From: Panaeolus papilionaceus
Lineage: Eukaryota; Basidiomycota; Agaricomycetes; Agaricales
Direction of reading: 5' to 3'
DNA: 64,000 bases
NCBI GenBank assembly: GCA_015501605.1
Contig: JADNRZ010000004.1
Span: 2,294,001 to 2,358,000 of the forward strand
The notes under the pieces are model-generated. The model was not told where the DNA came from and did no database searches. It worked only from the letters and a program-made list of their open reading frames with translations. The number at the start of each line of letters is the position of its first letter. The stretch's first letter is position 1. Of the stretch, positions 11,079 through 23,900 are shown piece after piece. A program made the translations under genes and the position numbers.

Positions 11079-14000
11079 CTATTTAGTCAGAAATTCGTGA
11101 CAGTGATGATCTATATAAGGGTTTACAAGGTAAGATTTGAACTCGTCTAAAGAATTATGATACGATATATGGTCGGGTAGGGCCCCTACGCCATACTGTG
11201 GAAATAAATGGGCGCCCCGGGCAATACTTTTGAGATGAACAACCTGAACAGGTCGATGTTGCCTTGTTCCTTCGGGTTTTACAACCCACATACCAGTCTC
11301 ACGATCAGGCCGTGGTTGAGCTAGGACAAACCAACTCACGAGTGCACAGGGGATGACTTCCTCGGTGAAATCATCATAAAAAGAGAACAGGAGGTGCAAT
11401 CGTGCGACGAGGAGGCCCTCCATACCAGGTTTATCTTCGTCCTGAACAACGAAGACTGTATCTCTTCGTGGATGTCCATACCAGGAGGGGTTGCATCGAA
11501 CTTTCTGACGGTACATCCCTCCTGCGCCACAGAGATCACTGGGGGCATAGAAACGGGCCGTTGCTGAATGATACACATGAATTTTGCCCGTAAACGCAAC
11601 TTGAGAGTCGACGTCGTCTGGAATCGGTCGCTTAGGGTGTCGATGGGAGTAGAGGAATAAACGGAGAGCGGAGGGGAATTGAGACACCCCAATGTATTTG
11701 GACAGTGAATCCAAACTGCGTGGATATTTAGGCTCTAAATCGTTTACATCAGTGGAGCTCTATAGCTAAAGGCAGGCCAGCGCACCAGATCTCGACGCGA
11801 GAATAATTGAAGACCGTGATTGCGGACCTGAAAGTTCACCTGCGTCCCACAGGTTGTGCATATCAGCATCAGGCCATCAGCAAGTTGGCATTTTGCTTGT
11901 CGGCTTTTTGCCGCTTTTGGACTTGCGGAAAGTCCAAAAGCGGAAAAGCGTTTGATTTCAGGGCGAATCTAAGCCAAATTTGGCTTAGCTCTGGGAAAAA
12001 TTACACAACTTTTTAAAAAACTGGACGCGGCTTTTCTGCTTGCTTCTAGAGGGCTACTTATTCGCTTTTTTTCGCTTTTTTTCACTTTTAAAAGCGAAAA
12101 AAAGTAAATTGCCCACTTTCTGATGCAGAGGATTTATAGTTGGCCTCATCATGGTGGGCATTAGCATCAATGTCCATCTCATCGTCTTGTTTGCTTCTAC
12201 CAGAGGAATCGTCATCGCTGTCGGAACCTGGGTAATCACCAGTATCATGAGGATGGGTTGATACTTGATCTCGTGCTAGGGTGTTTGCAGTATAGCCTGA
12301 TGTGCTTCCGATTAACATGCCTTGCTTGATAAAACAGCATCTCAACGCGCCCAGCTTCTCGAGCCATACGATCGTCTTGAGCATTTGGGGCAATGCTTGA
12401 AACCGGTTAGACCTTCTGCCAGGGTTCCTTGACCGCTTTGATGTGCTTTGACTCTGTGATAGACAAGCATAAACCATTTGGTGACCCAAATAGCTGAATG
12501 GCAGTGATATAATGGACTAGAGAATGTTGACGTGGCAGCGAAATGGATGTACGAACACCAGTTTCGATGAAGATGTTGCAGAGTGTGTGAAATTTCTTTA
12601 GAAGGACCTCAGCTTCAGCAAGCATACTGCTTGTGATTGCGTTCCATCGGAAAATATAACACAGATCCATGAACGTGGATAAACATTGCACCATTTTCAA
12701 AGGAACATAACCTGTGATAGCGGCAATATAGACCTAATGGATGTCGTGTGAGGGGGTTTAACAGGGTTAACAACAAAGACAACTTCAGATCACTCACCTT
12801 CATCAACGCCTTCAAGTCATCGCCTGTCCACTGCTCAAAATTCTGACCTTCACTAAATCTTCGGAGACCTGAGTAGCAAGGAACAGCAGATATCCTGATA
12901 ATCATCAATTAATTATTTGTGCAACTCTAACTTGCAAGTAAAACTGGACTTGTAAACTTACTGGCGGTCAATGTCTGCAATAATTGCCAGTGCACGGCTC
13001 TCGCCATGAACAATGTGAAGATATTGGTTGACCCATTCAACCAAATGATCTTTAAATGTGCCTTTGATGATTTGGTGAAGAAGATCAGGTGTAAGTGTAG
13101 TGTGGATATTGGCATAAGGAAAGGAATGGGTAAAGGGCTATATCCAACAGTCAAGGAGTCAGCGTGAACAGTTTGCTGGTGAGTAGATATAGAATTCATA
13201 CCACGACGTCACTGCAAATTCCATGCTCCGTCCATGCAGTCCCTGGATCAAAAGCCTGAATAATGAAGTCTGTATGTTCATGAGACCGCTTGTGGGCATT
13301 CTTCTTGTCCAATGAATCCAGAGGAGCATCACATCTATGTCGATGATTGGTCAGCTGACGAATAACCCTGTCATTTAAACCTCAGATACATACTTTGGGC
13401 ACCAGCCCTGTACAACTCCTGCAAGCCATACTTGCTCAGGGTAATCAGCTATATAAGGGCCAAGAATGTATATAGCATGACGGAAGTGCCCATCAGGGCA
13501 CAGGACAATATCGGGTTGTGATACGCTGTCCTTGAGAGGAGTGAACACGGCTTCAAGGCACATGTGGTAGACCTGGCGTGCGAAGCGCTGAAATTCCACC
13601 CGTTTCGCCTGATGTTTATTTGCTATATATGATTCAATCATTAGTACAAAGTACTATGACTCATAGTGAGTCCACATACTTTTTGGGATGGGGAGAAAAG
13701 CGACTGGAAGGACTGAGTTACCATGTGCACGACATCCAGTATTGGTAAGGTTGCCAGGTGAGAGGTACACGGGATGGAATTCTTGATGTCCTCTTGCAAC
13801 TGAAACTGTCATTTTATCACTTCCGGCAACAATAGGAACTAACATTGAACCGTGTGTCTGCGCATTCTGTGCTAGTTTGTCCTACAGTCAAAGAAAGCCA
13901 AAGAATCAACAGTTAATATCCAAGGCTGCAAGCGAGCTAATAGAAGAAAATATGAGAAACTCACTGCCGTCTCCCATGCCCAGTCACCTGAAAGCAGATT

Positions 14001-14698
14001 AGACCATACACACTCGCCCTTGTGATTAAACTGTCAGTATGGCCGGTAGTTAATTTCATTCTTGAACTCTGTATTACCAAGCTGAGCACGAAGAACCAAG
14101 CGAGCATCACAAGTGCACAGTTCATATGTCTGTGTCATCCATTGGGGTGGGTTTTTGGAAGGGATTGGGCTGTTGTATCGGAAAGAAATGGTGCGAAAGG
14201 GTATTGTACAATTCCTTCGTAGATGACCAGGGTGTTGGATGGCTGCTTCCTGCCTCCAGTTTGGCAGCCATCCAAAGGTCAAGTGCCTTGTTGATTTTCT
14301 TTTCCGAAGCCTGAAGCTCAACATAGTTGTAATGTGCCCAGTCAAATCCCAAGCGGCTGGTGAAAGGGTGCCATGGGTTGACTTCTGTTGCATCAGGACC
14401 ATGGCTGGGTGATGGTCAAGTAAACTGTGAAATGAATTTGCCTTCTGGACTACATGGGAGAGCTAAAAATAGAATGTGAATAAAAATGGTGGATAGAAAG
14501 CGCAGAGGTAGACATTGACATACCATTCAACTTGGGATGGTATACAGTCTGGAATTCGAACACAGGATCCTGCTCAGAGTCTGGTGAGAGTGAGCGATGT
14601 TGTGCATTATAATGCTGGGAGAGATTGGAACGTCGTTTGAATGTAAGATTACAGCCAGGATAGGTGCACGGAAAGTCTTGAATAGCTTGAGCAGCCAT
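11079..14698 (-). CDS. Plavaka-type transposase, interrupted near its C-terminal domain
   Basis: A many-exon gene starting at ATG 14,698. The N-terminus has a C2H2 finger (FPCTYPGCNLTF..HYNAQH) followed by YHPKLNG. Then come FDWAHYNYVELQASEKKIN with KALDLWMAA, GSDKMTVSVARGHQEFHPVY, CPDGHFRHAIYILGPYIADY, GLRRFSEGQNFEQWTGDDLK, NLPRQHSLVHY-like residues and SITESKHIKAVKEPW. The C-terminal domain has YHSATARFYAPSDLCGAGGM, TGMWVVKPEG and DEFKSYLVNPYIDHH. These blocks in this order are those of Plavaka transposases of Agaricomycetes (CACTA-related cut-and-paste enzymes). A MITE-like insertion at 11,878-12,122 places a stop before the C-terminal domain. Without it the frame runs through, using one intron (GTGCGC..TTTAG) to reach KYPRSLDSLSKYIG. 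Confidence 0.8.
11878..12122. mobile_element. 245-bp Plavaka-related MITE inside the transposase gene
   Basis: The left end begins CAGCAAGTTGGCATTTTGCT; the right end reversed begins CAGAAAGTGGGCAATTTACT. Both resemble the ends of the host transposon, and AT lies on both outer sides. A subterminal hairpin (11,911-11,944, 14-bp stem GCTTTTGGACTT) resembles the host's hairpin at 10,992-11,018. Removing it rejoins the transposase frame (..NYKSSA to WPDADMHN). It has no coding capacity. Confidence 0.65.
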
Positions 14699-14917
14699 GA
14701 ACGACAATGTGGGGACTTCGTTGAAATAAAATTTGAATATAAAGCAAGCTAGAAACACAGAGAATACGAAGGAAATTCTGGAGTGACAGTGACAACTCAG
14801 AGACAGTGGCCAAACTTGTCGGATCATGGAATGGGATCATGGGCAAATTACCCCAACAAACCAGAACATAATTTCCCCCCATACATCAACCATCCTTCTC
14901 TCATCCAGTGTCCAACC
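14699..14917. promoter_or_regulatory. Divergent promoter region of the two Plavaka genes
   Basis: About 220 bp lie between the transposase ATG (14,698, minus) and the second gene's ATG (14,918, plus). The arrangement implies a shared bidirectional promoter. No clear TATA box was identified. Confidence 0.4.
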
Positions 14918-17900
14918 ATGCCCAATAATAAAGGTTCCTCTGACACCAAGCGCTTGGGACAACGAAAGCAGCCACCTGTGGGCAACACTGCAGTTAACCT
15001 GTCAGACTCTCCTGCACAAACCATGGCTACAACTGCACCTAGAGCAAAGCGCTCTCGCTCTCAGGCTCCTGATACCAACACCACTATTCCAGACCCTAAC
15101 ACACCAGCAACTAACGAAGCCACACATAAGAAAGCCAGGACAACCCCTCCAGCTACCAAGTCAAATACACGAAGGTCTGGTCGCACAACTGCTGCGTCAT
15201 CCACCCACGCTGCAACAGAAGTGGTCCCAAAGAAGAAGCGGCAAACAAAAGCAGAGATGGCTGCTGCTAGAGCTGCTGCTGAGGCAGCCAAACAACAGGT
15301 TGAAGACAATGCTAGGAAGGCCAGACAGCAATTAGCCCAGTTGAACAAAGAAGATGCAGCTAATTGCAAGACGGCAGCTACTCACATAATTCGCCAACTA
15401 TCTGACATCAAACCTCAGAAGACACCAAACAAGGAGGAATATGTCAGATTTATGGAGATTTCAACATCTTCTGAATCCTCTGAAATTGACTGTGACTCAG
15501 ATTCCAAGGACAAGTTGGAGGACAAGTTGGAAGATGAGTTAGTCAAGGCAGAGGAGTTGGAGGAGTCAGATGTTGACTCTACTAAAATGAAGGTTTGTTA
15601 TCTTTATTTTGTAAATCATATGTAATATCTTCACTCACACATCACCAGAATCAGAGTAATTATAAGGCCCTTCAGAAGCAGGTAAAGGCATTGCAGTTGC
15701 CAGTCTAAGGCTTTGAACCAATGACTTAGAGTATAGACTATGCAACGATCAAGCACGTGCTAGTCAGCAACTGTGCACTTAACCATTAAGCCAAAAGGTG
15801 TACACCTTCTTCACTCTATGACAGGTTTTACTCCCAATATGAAGCCGAGGAGTCGGTGATTAGATTAGATTGCATTGCATCACGTGGACCCCGACCAATT
15901 GGTTCGTGGCTGGGCTTATGCTTCATGCTGCTATGAAATTATCTGCGGTTTGCGAGACTGCTGCATACTGCTACCCGTGAGGATAGACTTTGTGTGACCT
16001 ATCTGTATGTAGTCATCACTGGACTCTGAACTCCAGACAGCAGTCTCCAAAGATCGTGCTGAAAGTAGAAGCAAAGTCAAGAGCTCAAGCTGGCAGGTGG
16101 TAGTAAGAGGCAAGACAACAGTGGGAAGAAGTACATTTGTTTATTGATAATCACATCAAGGGTGCTTACCATATGACAACAGGTCTACTTTCGCAACTGG
16201 GCTGCTCCCTGATTGGAAGTCCCACTCCACTGGCAGCAAGGACACAAAGGCATTGCGTTCAAAGGTCACAGTATCTGAGGGAGGGCTCAACGATGACAAT
16301 GCTGAAGCTCTAAATCCATATTTGAAGGCTGGAGAAAATTTTGTTGGGTATAGAGGTCACGAGAGGGAGCTGTAGGAGACAAGCTCAGTACATGCAATAT
16401 GGACTGAGTATATTAGAGTATACCTGTAGGAGACAAGCTACAGGATAAAGTAAGTAAGTATCTATGTAACGAGTGGAATAGAATGTAGCTCACCTCAGTA
16501 CATGCAATATGGACTGAGGAGAGCCAGCGCGAATAGGAACTGAACTAAGGGAGCGGACGGAGGTCATGTGATGGGAAGCGAGATGAAAGGAATGAATCTA
16601 ATCTAAGTGTCCATTCGACTACACTAATAAAATAATTACAACATGCCCACTCATCAAGCTGGATTATAAGCAGGAGAACGAAGTCTGAGATCCCAAACAA
16701 ACCGAGTGAACTTTTCACAAGCAAGTGCTTTCATAAGAACGTCAGCAACCTGATCACCAGTGGGTACGTATTCAGGATGAATAATCCCGTTTTCATACTG
16801 ATCGCAAATATAGCGAAATTTGGTATCGATGTGCTTGGTGTGCTCATTGATCGTACCATTCTTGATGTTGTGGATAGCAGGTTGATTATCAATCAAGAGG
16901 TTGGTAGGTTCAGAAGGAGGGGTACAAAGGGAAGTAAAGAGAGAACGAAGCCAGGCGGCTTCTTGAGATGCTGTGGAAGCAGCAATAAATTCGGCCTCAG
17001 TGCTGGATAGGGAGACACAGGTTTGCTTCCTGGATATCCACGAAATGGCGCCACCAGAAAGAATGGTGACATATCCAGAGGTAGACTTATGAGTCTTGTG
17101 ATCTCCTGCCCAGTCTGAGTCGCAGTAGACTTCAGGTTCATCTGGACCATAGGTGCTGTCATAGACCAGAGCATAGTCTGATGTTCCACAGAGATAGTGC
17201 AAAATGTGATTGACAGCAGTGAGATGTACCTCACCAGGAGTGGCAGAATGGCAAGAGACAACGCCCACTGAATAGGCAATGTCGGGCCAAGTACACACCA
17301 TAAGGTGCATGAGGGAACCTACATGGGACTGGTAGTCAGTGATGTCGACTTCAGCCTTTTCAAGGGTAGGTAGTTGGATGTTGGGATCCATGGGAGTAGA
17401 GACAGGACGGCAATCGGCCATGCCATGACGTTCGAGAATGGTGTTGATGTATTGTTCCTGTGAGATTGAGATGGTGCCAGCTTCGAAATTGCGTTTGACG
17501 TGCATTCCAAGGATCCAGTTGACTTCGCCAAGGTCGGTAATTTCGTAGAAGTCGTCCAAAATTTTCTTGTACTGTTCGACGATGTCGAGATCCTTGCAGG
17601 CGATGAGAGTATCATCAACATAGACAGCTAGAATAACCAGGTTACCATTCTCCTCTGTCTTGTAGAAGAGAGCGTGATCGGCGTCGCTTCGGGTGAAACC
17701 AAGTTCCTTCTCAAGCATGTTCCAGACAACCTTGTACCACTTGTGCGAGGCCTGTTTAAGTCCATACAGGGCCTTGTTGAGTTTCCAGACATCAGTTGGA
17801 TTCCCTTCGGTCCAGCCAGGTGGCATCTTCATGTAGATTTCGCGGTCGAGATCTGAGTTGGTGAAAGCAGATTTGAAATCAACTTGATGCAAGTGCCATT

Positions 17901-20900
17901 TAAGGCAAGCTGATAGAGTGAGAAGGGAGCGAATGGTAGTTTGCTTGGTGACCGGTGAAAACGTTTCGTCATAATCGATGCCCTCAACTTGAGTGAAGCC
18001 TTTGGCGACGAGACGAGCCTTGTACTCAATGACCTTGCCATCAGGACCGAATTTGCGCTTGAAAACCCACTTGCAATCGACTGGACGTTATCCACAAGGT
18101 ACAATTTCCTTCCCTCGCTGGTCAAAAAGGTGGATCTCCACGAAACGACTCAGCTCCTTGACTGTTGATACTTTCCAGTTGGGAGCATCTGGTCCAGCCA
18201 TAGCTTCTTCGTAGGTGAGTATGGTAAGCCATCTGCAATTTTATTCTTTTGCGCGTGTACATAGGTGGCCCACTAGATTTGATGCGCAAGTTAAGATTAT
18301 GGAGTGTGCATATATGTATTGAGTGCGAGCGTGTAGAAATATGAGGTGTGTGCATGAACAACAAGACATTTTGGGAGTGCATATCTAAAAATGTGGTGTG
18401 TGCGTATAGAATCTAAGGGTGCTCTTCTACAATTATAGGTTAAAATATGATTTTTGAAGTGTGCACATACATTTTGCGTGCGCAGACGATGTTTGTTAGT
18501 GTGCGCGCACACACTCAAGAGGAGAGCGCGCACATGGAAATTGTCACGTGCCCACCAGATCCAACACAGTGATGACATCAAATTCGATTCGGGAGTTGTT
18601 CGGAGCTCCCATCAACGCATCAAACATGATAGAATCATCGTTGTCAGTCATTATCGAGGCCGTATCCTTGATAATTCATGTGTTTTCTTTCTCCACGGCA
18701 ACCAGAATTTTAAATGGACTGTATATTTCAGCAGATAAATACTTAGAGCATATGATAGATGTCAAATTCATGTAGGAGAGCTAACTTGGACTCTCAATTG
18801 ATGTCCAAATCACATGTTGCATCAGGCTAGCGTACTGAGTGTCCCAGGTGCAGCGTAATTCTTTCTATGCACCATAAATAATGAATTATATGACCTAAAA
18901 CACCCAACTATTTATATGAGGAAGAAAATGCATGAATTATCACGGATACGGCCTCGATAATGACTGACAACGATGATTCTATCATGTTTGATGCGTTGAT
19001 GGGAGCTCCGAACAACTCCCGAATCGAATTTGATGTCATCACTGTGTTGGATCTGGTGGGCACGTGACAATTTCCATGTGCGCGCTCTCCTCTTGAGTGT
19101 GTGCGTGCACACTAACAAACATCGTCTGCGCACGCAAAATGTATGTGCACACTTCAAAAATCATATTTTAACCTATAATTGTAGAAGAGCACCCTTAGAT
19201 TCTATACGCACACACCACATTTTTAGATATGCACTCCCAAAATGTCTTGTTGTTCATGCACACACCTCATATTTCTACACGCTCGCACTCAATACATATA
19301 TGCACACTCCATAATCTTAACTTGCGCATCAAATCTAGTGGGCCACCTATGTACACGCGCAAAAGAATAAAATTGCAGATGGCTTACCATAGGTGAGTGG
19401 ATCACGATCTAGACGCGAAGTCTTCGCTGATTCGTCGCCCACTGAAGCAGGATGGAGTGGAGGAGTGATAGTGGAGTTGGAGGCGTGATTCTGGGGTTCT
19501 GGAGGCGTTTCCTGTGGTGCTGGAGGTTCTGGAGCGTTGGAGGCCTTCCTACGAGCGTAGGACGTCACTGAGTAGCGCGCGTCGTCGTCTCTGACAGGCT
19601 GGCGACGATTTCGGGTAGAACGACGTGTTTCAGGAGGAGGAGGAGGAGATGGATATGGTAGGGACGATTTCCAAGGTGGATCGCGCGGATATTTCGACGT
19701 GGCAGTCGATTTGGACGTTTTCGGGGTCGGCGAATCCGAATCTGAAGTCCGTTTGGCCGCGCGTTCGCTCGTTCCAGAGATATCGCGAGAACGAGTTGTA
19801 GGGGTGCTGGCAGGCTTGCTGGGGCCACTAGTGCGATCTGGGGCACTATTTCCAGGTTTCCTATCGTCGTCGTCGTCGTCCTGATCGTCCTTGAGCTTCT
19901 CCTTGCCTTTAGGCTTGTCCCGAGTGCCTGGGACGTCGCTATCTTCAGGTTTAGTGTTCCCCCCTAGCTCCTCAGCATTTACCACCACTTCTTCCACAGT
20001 TTCAGAGTCGTTTCGCGAAGGCGATTCACTAATGACAACCCTGGTAGTGCCAGACGATCCCCCCTCATCAAATATGACATCCCTGGACTGGATAATTTGT
20101 CCAATCCCCTTCGAAGTCTTCTCACCAAGGATGTAAGCTTTCCTATGCTCAGCAAAGCCTAGGAATACACATTCAATGGTTCGTTTTGAGAACTTCTGGT
20201 GCTTAGACTTAGGTATATGAACCCAAGCTTTGCAGCCAAAGACACGAAGGTGGGCGATGGAGGGCTTGTTGCCAGTGTAAGCTTCGTGGGGGGTGACGTT
20301 GTCAGAGTTGGCACGTGTGGGGGAAAGGTTGTGGAGGTATGTAGCATGAAGGATGGCGTAGGACCAGTATTTCTTTGGAAGACCAGCCTCGGAAAGCAAA
20401 GTGACCGCCCGTTCCTGAAGGGTACGATTCATCTGCTCAGATTTTCCATTCTGTTGCAGTGTATCAGGGTTCATATCCTCGAAATGGATCCCTTTTTCCT
20501 TCAGGAGTTCCAACAGTTCCGTTTTGACATATTCACCTCCACCGTTGTTGCGAAAACGATCGATTTTCTCCCCAGTTTCAACCTCAGCTCGAGCGATGAG
20601 CTGACGAAGGTTGACTGTGGCATCCGACTTGTTCTTGAGGAGTTGAACTTTGGCGTAGTTTGATTTTCCATCAATGAATGTGATGAAGTAGTGGTAGCTG
20701 TCTTGGGAGAGAGTCTGGGATGGCCCACAGACATCAGAGTGAATGCGGAAAAGGACACGTGGGTGTTCGATGTTGGAGACTTTGGGAATGGGGGCGCGAG
20801 TTTGCTTTCCTTCGAGACAAGGAATACAGGTGTTGAGGGAGGAAGAGTCATCCTCAGAGATCTCCATACCATTGACCATGTTCTTGCGATGAAGTTTGCG

Positions 20901-23900
20901 CACAGAATCAGGCATGATATGGCCGAGACGACGATGCCAGAGAGAGAATGAGGCTTTGGACGGTTTCTGCTTTGGAATTGAAGCCAGAAGAGCCTCTTCG
21001 TAATCATCATCATTGCTGGAGTCAGGGAGGTGATCTGAAGGAGTTGCTGGAGCGCAGTAGTAGGCGACTTCTGGGAGAATCACTGTACAGTTCACTACAT
21101 GGAGCTTGCCTAAGCGAGTGGTGGAACCATGAACCTCGTTGGTTTTGGCATTGAAGATTGTGCCTTTACCCTTAACAAAGGTAACTCCGAGGCCACGATC
21201 ATTGAGACCATCAACTGAGATGAGGTTTCCGTTGAGATCAGGTACATGATGGACGTTGTTGAAGATCGCTGTGGTGAAGGATCCATCAGTGTGATGAAGC
21301 TTCATCTGGACATGGCCAATTCCAGTTGCCTTGATGTAGGACTCATCTCCAAGATAGACATGTACAGGAGAGGCGAGAGGAGTGTATGACATGAACCAAT
21401 CACGATTCAAGGTCATGTGGGCTGTAGCTCCAGAGTCGAGAATCCACGATTTGGTGAGTGAGGAGCGACTTTCGGTAGCAGCAGCATGAGACATGAAGAG
21501 GTGAATGACACCAGGTTCCGAATCGGCATCGGACCTTGGAGACGGGTCAAGTGTGGCGATTTTGGCTGAATGAGAGGTCGAAGCATTTCCGTTATCCTTC
21601 TTCTCCGAAGAGGATGGTGCTGGAGTGGCTTCCGATGTCTTCTCCTTCGCCTTGAGTTCGGCCTTTAGTTTCCGACACTCAGACTTGACATGGCCCTTCT
21701 TCTTGCAGTGGTGACACTTTACATCCTTCTTCTCCTTGTCCTTCTTCCCACCCGCAGACTTTCCACCAGGATAACCGGAAGAAGATCTTTGGGATGATTG
21801 CGTAAAGAGAGCAATTTGGGATTCCTGTTTGCGAGCCTTCTCAGCAGTGAGGATCTGATCAATGACGTGATCGGATGTGAGTTTATCCTCTGGTTGCATG
21901 ATGAGCAACTCTCGAAGAGTGTCGTAGGCAGAAGGGAGTTGGAGGATGAGAGCAGCTGCAATGGCCTTATCCGGGAGAGCGACACTAAGGGTCGATAGGA
22001 TGTGAGCCTTATGGCGAATGGCGTTGAGCTGCTGCTCGAGTGACTTGTCTTCGGTGAGGGTGCCTCGGAAGATCTCCATGATGAGGTAGGCGATGGTGAA
22101 CTTCCCTTTCCCTTCATAGCGACGTTGGAGCTGGTCCCAGATTTCGAAAGCCGTAGTGAGGTGGAAAACACCAGCGAGGGGCTCGTCCTTCAACGTGAGG
22201 GTAATCTGGGCTCGTGCTTCCTTATCCTGTAGCTGCCATCGCTCTTACAAGTCCTGATACGTAGCCTTCTTGGTACTGTCTGCCGAACTGTCTAGTGGAG
22301 TTGGTTTGAGGTCTAACCCACTGACCACATTCCAGAGTCCTCGTATATCCAAGACCATCTGTACTCGGAATTTCCAAGTCTGGTAATTCGAGCCATCATC
22401 TTCCAAAGATGGGATGTCGAATAAGCGGTTAGATGCACCAGGAATAGATTTCGAGGATGAAGAGGTTGCCATAGTTGGTAATTAGAGTTAGAGTTTGACA
22501 GTGTGAGAGCGAAGCAGTGATGAGGTGGCAGTGGAATGAATGGAATTGTGAAGGAATGGAGCAAGAGTGGGGATGAGGGAAATGTGAGCCAATGAGGAGA
22601 CCAGGAGAGTATTGCCAGCGAGATGAATTAGACGCGGGCGGGGCCCATAACCTTTTGTCGGGTATAGAGGTCACGAGAGGGAGCTGTAGGAGACAAGCTC
22701 AGTACATGCAATATGGACTGAGTATATTAGAGTATACCTGTAGGAGACAAGCTACAGGATAAAGTAAGTAAGTATCTATGTAACGAGTGGAATAGAATGT
22801 AGCTCACCTCAGTACATGCAATATGGACTGAGGAGAGCCAGCGCGAATAGGAACTGAACTAAGGGAGCGGACGGAGGTCATGTGATGGGAAGCGAGATGA
22901 AAGGAATGAATCTAATCTAAGTGTCCATTCGACTACACTAATAAAATAATTACAACAGAAAACACCAACAATATGAAGGGACTCCAATCGAGAGACCAAT
23001 CTCGTCAAAATGATGTGAGTACCATTTAATCAGACATGAACATATCATGTTTTGGGTTCTCATGAGCTTCTCTAGTTGGTTACCCAGCTTCCCGATGATG
23101 CAGATGAGGAAGACACATCCAGGTCACGTTCTAAACCAGTCAAGAAGTCAAACAAGTCCTCCAAATTGTCGAAATCAAACTCTGCAACCGCCACAAAAGT
23201 AATCCCAGCTCGCACTGGCAGTGGAGCTACTGCTGTGAAGCAAGAGCTTGATAACTCAGATGCTGATACCGCAAGGAACCCCAAGAAAGTCAAGGTCACG
23301 AGTGCAGCCCAAGAACTCAAGGAGGGCAAGAAGTCGACACGCCGTGTCATACACACAAACAATATCCGTGTCAATGATCTTCCGGACTTTGCAACTAAGG
23401 AGAACCGCTGGCGAAATGTTTTTCTCCCTACACTCTACGATAAGTTCTTTTCCTCCCCTGACCCATTTTCTCGATTCTTGAAAGGGACCGAGAAATTCAT
23501 CTCACTGCTGCAAGATACTCTTGATGAAGTCTACCCAAATATCAAGTACACAGTCTCTGCCCGAGACCCTATCCATGCTGTGGTGCGTTTGAATCAAGTT
23601 ATTGTCAATCAAAGGCATTTTCTCATGATATGATATAGTCATATAATCGGATTAATGAGAAACGTTCAGCCATAGGAGCTATGGCATTAAAAGTTGTCAA
23701 GGACCATCTCGACAGCCTGGATGATGAAAAGGCTCGCCGTGACTGGCTTGTCTGGGCATCTCGCTCCGATGGGCCACTTTTTTTCAAGAAACCAGTTGAC
23801 CCTAAGTCTCCCCGTGATCGAGAGGATCCTGCCTATGTAGTGCGTTGCGATTCAATGCTCTCATTTCCTCTAACTGATTTGCTTCATTCTCCAGCATCCA

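Larger units (their letters stand above)
16339..22957 (-). mobile_element. Ty1/copia LTR retrotransposon with nested foldback element
   Basis: Complete in structure: LTRs at both ends, 5-bp target duplication GAAAA (16,334-16,338 and 22,958-22,962), a half-tRNA-iMet-type primer site and a gag-protease-integrase-RT-RNaseH order. The two LTRs differ at one position in about 305, so the insertion is young. It interrupts an exon of the second Plavaka gene. Its coding region carries two nonsense codons and is split by a 1,170-bp foldback element. Confidence 0.9.

Noticed and set aside
14783..15335. Alternative plus-strand frame overlapping the passenger gene
   Set aside because: It is a shadow of the Pro/Thr-rich frame; only the other frame continues through introns.
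18297..19314. Cys/His-rich small frames in the foldback arms (for example LCWIWWARDNFHVRALLLSV)
   Set aside because: They occur in both arms because the arms are inverted copies. Low complexity of the GTGTGC repeats explains the composition.
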